From positions 1-10,198 of the forward strand of contig JAUWPX010000024.1 of the NCBI GenBank assembly GCA_030611395.1: a DNA stretch of 10,198 bases. Direction: 5' to 3'. Under the pieces are notes generated by a model, which did not search any database, had not been told where the DNA came from, and was given only the letters and a program-made list of their open reading frames with translations. Positions 7,128 to 10,198 of the stretch are shown one piece after another. The translations under genes were made by a program, and so were the position numbers. Positions within the stretch are counted from its first letter, which is position 1. Every line of letters begins with the position of its first letter. The DNA comes from Bacteroidota bacterium. GTDB taxonomy: Bacteria; Bacteroidota; Bacteroidia; Bacteroidales; VadinHA17.

Positions 7128-8167
7128 TAAAACTCCTTTTCTTCAAGTAACAGTATATACTCTTTTATTATCGAGGCTTCGTTTAATTCACCTGCCTGTT
7201 TAGCAAGCTTATACGCTTCTTTAATATTCCCCTCCATTTCGTTTATCACAGCAAGATTATAAAGGGAAGCTGAAGCAATTTTTTTATTCGGGTCATTGGT
7301 ATAATTCTTCCAGATTGTTGCAGCACTCTTCCAATGTCTCTGCTTCAAATACCGGTTAGCAATTTTAAAATCCCTGCTTCCTTTTATAAAAAGCACCCTC
7401 TCTACAGTTGTTCTTATGGGATACAGACGACTTGATAAGTCAATACCGGCAAGACTTCCCGCATTTTCAACAGCAAACATCTTTGAAGGCAAATTTCTCA
7501 GGGCATCTTTTTTTGTTTTCCCTTCGAATTCCCATTGCTGAGTATGTTTCTTAAGTTCTTCAACAACAATCTGTTTATCAGCAGGATAATACATGCGCCA
7601 TCCGGTTGTAATTTCAACCCGTAACCTTGCAAGAGGAATATGATCCATGCTTTTATTATAGATCTTGGTATTTGACCATATCTTTACATGATCTTTAGCT
7701 TCACGTCGCTGGTAATATCCGTAATCAATAAAGGTGTTTGCAAAAAAGACTTCAAGCGATAGCAAAGCTTCTGAATTATACTGCCTGCATAAATTCTCAA
7801 CTGTACTCCAGTCAAGGTACTGAGGAAATTTTTTATCCAAAGTATCCACCCGTGGCACAGCAGATGTATAAACCGGCTCCATACCGGGAGCATATCTTAT
7901 ATCATCAATAACAGATTCAATAGCTTTCTTTGCTCCTGCCTGGTTAATAACCGGACCTTCACCGGCAATAAGCCCTTTAACAATCTCATCAGGCTTCCCG
8001 AATTCCTCCTTCAGGCACCTGTTGGTGATAAGTATTCTATTAATATCAGCAGGTATTTCAATTGACGGGGGTTTTGTAACATCAACAACAAATTTCGAGG
8101 TAGAGCAAGAACCAAGTGCAAATACCAGTAAGATAAACGAATATTCTATGAGATTCCTCTTCAACAT
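7127..8167 (-). CDS. Lipoprotein with C-terminal TPR-like helices (DUF6340-like), first of a tandem pair
   Basis: Predicted lipoprotein of 346 residues; function unknown. I choose ATG 8167 because a standard lipoprotein signal starts there (MLKRN, a hydrophobic core, lipobox LGSC, C21) and a weak GGAAAG lies about 6 bases before it. An in-frame ATG at 8206 would add 13 polar residues ahead of the signal. The body contains a REAKDHVKIWS stretch and several beta-strand-like blocks typical of an alpha/beta fold. The conserved GKTKKDALRNLP (216-227) aligns with the downstream paralogue. TPR-like helices follow, with HWKSAATIWK (278-287) and IASASLYNLAVINEMEGNIKEAY (297-319). The frame ends in TAATG overlap with the second lipoprotein, so they probably work together. 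It follows fabG with a purine-rich leader and no consensus promoter, so it may be read from fabG. Confidence 0.82.
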   Translation of the reverse strand: MLKRNLIEYSFILLVFALGSCSTSKFVVDVTKPPSIEIPADINRILITNRCLKEEFGKPDEIVKGLIAGEGPVINQAGAKKAIESVIDDIRYAPGMEPVYTSAVPRVDTLDKKFPQYLDWSTVENLCRQYNSEALLSLEVFFANTFIDYGYYQRREAKDHVKIWSNTKIYNKSMDHIPLARLRVEITTGWRMYYPADKQIVVEELKKHTQQWEFEGKTKKDALRNLPSKMFAVENAGSLAGIDLSSRLYPIRTTVERVLFIKGSRDFKIANRYLKQRHWKSAATIWKNYTNDPNKKIASASLYNLAVINEMEGNIKEAYKLAKQAGELNEASIIKEYILLLEEKEF

Positions 8168-8270
8168 TTTAAGCTTTCCAGACAATGTTAAGTTTCCATC
8201 ACTCATCTCTCACTGCTTCTTCTTTCTCCTTACTCTCCTTCTTATTTCTTTACTTTTTACTTTTAACTTC
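8168..8270 (-). other. Purine-rich leader between fabG and the lipoprotein pair
   Basis: From the fabG stop to the alternative ATG at 8206, 56 of 64 bases on the minus strand are purines, including repeated AAGTAAA and GGAGAGTAAGGAGAAAG-like runs. There is no TAnnTTTG box and no hairpin with a U-tract. It could be an A/G-rich translation leader or simply low-complexity spacer. Confidence 0.4.
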
Positions 8271-9017
8271 CTATGTCTTCATCCCACCACAAACACTTAT
8301 CACCTGTCCGCTAACATATGATGAGAGATCAGATGCAAGGAATAATGTAACATTTGCAACATCATCCGGCGTTCCACCTCTTTTCAGAGGGATCTGGCTG
8401 ATCCATTCTTTCCTCATATCTTCCGGTATTTTATCAGTCATCTCGGTTAGGATAAATCCCGGAGCAATCGCATTGCACCGAATGTTTCTTGACCCCACCT
8501 CGCGGGCAATTGATTTGGTAAACCCGATGATCCCGGCTTTTGAAGCTGCATAATTTGACTGTCCGGCATTACCGCTTACACCCACAACAGAACTCATATT
8601 TATAATACTTCCCGAACGCTGCTTAAGCATGTACATCTGAACGCATTTAGTAAAGTTAAATACCGATTTCAGGTTGACAGTGATCACTGCATCCCATTGT
8701 TTTTCAGTCATTCTCATTAACAGAGTGTCATTTGTTATTCCGGCATTATTAACAAGAATATCAATTTTGCCAAACTCAGCAATTACCTGTTCAACTACCT
8801 CCTGCGTCTGATCCAGTTTACTTGCATCTGATGCATAGGCTTTTGCCTTAACACCTTTGTCAGTAAGTTCTCTTTCAACAGCTTTCGCTGCATCGTCATA
8901 AGCCAGGTCGGTAAAAGCAATATTAGCCCCTTCTCCGGCAAGCCTTAGGGCAATAGACCGTCCAATGCCTCTTGCAGCTCCGGTTATTAATGCGGTTTTT
9001 CCTTCAAGTAGTTTCAT
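8271..9017 (-). CDS. fabG: 3-oxoacyl-[acyl-carrier-protein] reductase FabG
   Basis: NADPH-dependent short-chain dehydrogenase/reductase that reduces 3-oxoacyl-ACP to 3-hydroxyacyl-ACP in fatty-acid elongation, in the cytoplasm. It has 248 residues, the normal length. The Rossmann motif TGAARGIG is at 12-19, NNAG at 90-93, and the catalytic N115, S143, Y156 and K160 are all present in the expected spacing (SSVVG, then YAASK). The APGFILTEMTDKIPE segment at 185-199 and the C-terminal VSGQVISVCGGMKT match FabG rather than a generic SDR. A generic SDR of other specificity cannot be fully excluded because no other fab genes are adjacent. The leader is AT-rich without a Shine-Dalgarno sequence, as usual in Bacteroidota. 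No consensus promoter is seen between it and sucD, so it may share the sucD transcript. Confidence 0.92.
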   Translation of the reverse strand: MKLLEGKTALITGAARGIGRSIALRLAGEGANIAFTDLAYDDAAKAVERELTDKGVKAKAYASDASKLDQTQEVVEQVIAEFGKIDILVNNAGITNDTLLMRMTEKQWDAVITVNLKSVFNFTKCVQMYMLKQRSGSIINMSSVVGVSGNAGQSNYAASKAGIIGFTKSIAREVGSRNIRCNAIAPGFILTEMTDKIPEDMRKEWISQIPLKRGGTPDDVANVTLFLASDLSSYVSGQVISVCGGMKT

Positions 9018-9044
9018 TTATTTTATTTAGTTTATAATTAATTG

Positions 9045-9110
9045 CTAATTCAAGACTTCAAAACCCATTTTGCCTTTCTTAACCTCAGCCTTAGCCTTAG
9101 CCTTCTTCAT
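9045..9110 (-). CDS. Possible 21-residue Lys/Ala-rich peptide overlapping the sucD stop
   Basis: An ATG at 9110-9108 overlaps the sucD stop codon as TAATG, and the frame runs 21 codons to TAG at 9047-9045. The peptide begins MKKAKAKAEVKKGKMG and ends FEVLN. The basic stretch comes from a short AAGGCT tandem repeat. The TAATG arrangement is the same coupling signal seen between the two lipoprotein genes of this window, which favours translation by reinitiation. No family is recognised, and a chance ORF in a 92-base spacer is quite possible. It ends 28 bases before the fabG start. Confidence 0.3.
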   Translation of the reverse strand: MKKAKAKAEVKKGKMGFEVLN

Positions 9111-9985
9111 TAATTTTTCTTTAAAACCTCAAACATCCTTTTTCCAATATTTGCCGGCGATTCAACAACATGAATCCCACACTCCCTCATTATTTTCATT
9201 TTTGCTTCAGCCGTATCGCTCTTGCCACCAATTATTGCTCCCGCATGACCCATCCTACGACCTTTTGGAGCAGTTCTTCCTGCAATAAAACCAACAACCG
9301 GTTTAGTGCCATTTTCTTTTATCCAGTAAGCAGCTTCAGCTTCCATATTTCCACCTATCTCCCCTATCATAATAATTCCTTCAGTTTCCGGGTCTTCCAT
9401 AAACAGTTGAATTGCTTCTTTTGTTGTTGTTCCGATTACCGGATCGCCACCAATACCTATACATGTTGATTGTCCAAGTCCTGATTTTGTGATCTGGTCA
9501 ACCGCTTCATAAGTTAATGTGCCGGAGCGTGAAACAATACCAATTCCTCCCTTCTTGTGAATAAAACCCGGCATTATTCCAACCTTTGCCTCTCCGGGAG
9601 TTATTACCCCGGGGCAATTAGGACCAACAAGTCTTGATTGCTTATCCTTTAAATATTCTTTAACCTTTACCATATCCGAAGCAGGTATTCCTTCGGTAAC
9701 AGTTACAATAACCTTAATTCCTGCATCTGCAGCTTCCATAATAGCATCGGCGGCGAATGCAGGTGGGACAAAAATAACAGAAACATCAGCACCGGTTTTT
9801 TCAACTGCATCAAAAACAGTATTAAACACCGGACGGTCAAGATGAGTCTGCCCCCCCTTACCGGGAGTAACACCTCCTACAACGTTTGTGCCATACTCAA
9901 TCATCTGGGTTGCATGGAATGTTCCTTCACCACCGGTAAAACCCTGCACTATTACTCTCGAATTTTTATTTACTAATATACTCAT
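9110..9985 (-). CDS. sucD: Succinyl-CoA synthetase (ADP-forming) alpha subunit
   Basis: Alpha subunit of the TCA-cycle enzyme that interconverts succinyl-CoA and succinate with substrate-level ATP formation; it binds CoA and carries the phosphohistidine. The ATG at 9985 gives 291 residues, matching the usual length. A TTG further upstream at 10033 would add 16 residues, but it lies upstream of the predicted transcription start and is rejected. The CoA-binding FTGGEGTFH is at 16-24, GPNCPGVITPGE at 121-132, SRSGTLTYE at 152-160, GIGGDPVIGT at 177-186, and the active-site GHAGAI with H247 (the E. coli H246 equivalent). All catalytic elements are intact. The beta subunit gene sucC is not in the window, so the subunits are encoded apart or sucC lies beyond the edge. 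The gene has its own consensus promoter and a leader of about 20 A/T-rich bases. Confidence 0.97.
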   Translation of the reverse strand: MSILVNKNSRVIVQGFTGGEGTFHATQMIEYGTNVVGGVTPGKGGQTHLDRPVFNTVFDAVEKTGADVSVIFVPPAFAADAIMEAADAGIKVIVTVTEGIPASDMVKVKEYLKDKQSRLVGPNCPGVITPGEAKVGIMPGFIHKKGGIGIVSRSGTLTYEAVDQITKSGLGQSTCIGIGGDPVIGTTTKEAIQLFMEDPETEGIIMIGEIGGNMEAEAAYWIKENGTKPVVGFIAGRTAPKGRRMGHAGAIIGGKSDTAEAKMKIMRECGIHVVESPANIGKRMFEVLKKN

Positions 9986-10011
9986 AGTTTTTGTTTTGTT
10001 TTTGAATTTCT

Positions 10012-10043
10012 CAAAAGTATAGTATTTAGCCAATTTTTCAAAA
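10012..10043 (-). promoter_or_regulatory. Bacteroidota-type promoter for sucD
   Basis: On the minus strand TTTTG (10043-10039) is followed by 19 bases and TACTTTTG (10019-10012), matching the TTTG / TAnnTTTG consensus with ideal spacing. Transcription would start near 10005, about 20 bases before the ATG at 9985. This places the in-frame TTG at 10033 upstream of the transcript and decides the sucD start. Confidence 0.75.
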
Positions 10044-10078
10044 GGAATAAAGGGAATAAATGGAATAGAGGGAATATT
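10041..10078. repeat. Degenerate GGAATAAA-type tandem repeat
   Basis: Four copies of a GGAATA core (starting at about 10044, 10053, 10062 and 10071) are spaced 9 bases apart. They lie immediately upstream of the sucD -33 box. This is probably low-complexity drift, but the regular phasing could serve as a binding array. Confidence 0.45.
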
Positions 10079-10083
10079 GGGAA

Positions 10084-10143
10084 GTTGAAAGTTTATAAAG
10101 TTGAAAGTTTGTAAAGTTGAATACTTACTTTAAACTTTTAACT
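10084..10143. repeat. 16-base direct repeat plus matching inverted repeat
   Basis: GTTGAAAGTTTATAAA (10084-10099) is repeated as GTTGAAAGTTTGTAAA (10100-10115), with a third partial copy beginning at 10116. AGTTGAAAGTTT (10099-10110) can also pair with AAACTTTTAACT (10132-10143), with one G-U wobble, as a hairpin. It sits between the two divergent promoters in the non-coding spacer to the right of sucD. Confidence 0.55.
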
Positions 10144-10168
10144 TATTAATAGTTGCGTCGCAGTTTAG

Positions 10169-10176
10169 TATCTTTG
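10169..10176 (+). promoter_or_regulatory. Divergent promoter -7 box for an off-window + strand gene
   Basis: TATCTTTG on the + strand matches the Bacteroidota TAnnTTTG -7 element. A TTG at 10153-10155 leaves a spacer of only 13 bases, shorter than usual, so the -33 element is weak. If real, it drives a gene starting beyond 10198, divergent from sucD. Confidence 0.45.
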
Positions 10177-10198
10177 CAAAAACTCCACTAAATTGATC

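Noticed and set aside
8168..8206. Lipoprotein start at ATG 8206
   Set aside because: It adds 13 polar residues ahead of a textbook lipoprotein signal; ATG 8167 is preferred, though the longer form is not excluded.
8022..8553. Plus-strand open frames spanning the fabG/lipoprotein junction
   Set aside because: They are antisense to two solid genes; their Ser/Leu/Phe-rich translation is what the opposite strand of the purine-rich leader produces.
9986..10033. N-terminal extension of SucD starting at TTG 10033
   Set aside because: It lies upstream of the predicted transcription start given by the TTTTG-N19-TACTTTTG promoter, and the 291-residue form from ATG 9985 already matches the family length.
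1..10198. CRISPR array, insertion sequence, prophage or defence island
   Set aside because: No spaced identical repeats, no transposase or integrase motifs and no nuclease or toxin-antitoxin signatures were found on either strand.

Overview
The window comes from a low-GC Bacteroidota genome, most likely Bacteroidales-like. The evidence is a TonB-dependent receptor with an N-terminal carboxypeptidase-regulatory-like domain, lipoproteins of a Bacteroidota type, promoters of the Bacteroidota TTTG / TAnnTTTG form, leaders without clear Shine-Dalgarno sequences, and a DUF2141 protein. Every supported gene lies on the minus strand, so transcription runs from high to low coordinates. The genus cannot be named from sequence inspection alone.

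Region A (10198 to about 6041, read on the minus strand) holds core metabolism and envelope genes: sucD (succinyl-CoA synthetase alpha), a possible 21-residue peptide ORF overlapping the sucD stop codon, fabG (3-oxoacyl-ACP reductase), and two tandem paralogous lipoproteins with C-terminal TPR-like helices whose reading frames overlap as TAATG. sucD has a near-ideal Bacteroidota promoter. No equally good promoter was seen before fabG or the lipoproteins, so read-through from sucD is plausible. A + strand promoter-like box at the right edge suggests a divergent gene outside the window.

Region B (6040 to 4671) holds a full-length M48 CAAX-type membrane metalloprotease (Ste24-like), then tRNA-Thr(CGT) 13 bases after its stop codon, then an intrinsic terminator.

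Region C (4633 to 1) is the accessory part. A consensus promoter is followed by a TonB-dependent receptor, a secreted protein that joins a TPR-like helical domain to a DUF2141 domain, and a LytS/YehU-type four-TM sensor histidine kinase whose last residues run off the left edge. The layout suggests an envelope import or sensing module with its own two-component system; the partner LytTR regulator would be expected just past position 1. The substrate is not evident, and there is no SusD-like partner in the window.

I see no CRISPR array, transposon, phage gene or defence system. The most noteworthy points are the TPR-DUF2141 fusion in the receptor/kinase cassette, the tandem lipoprotein pair, the Lys/Ala-rich mini-ORF coupled to sucD, and several short intergenic repeats.
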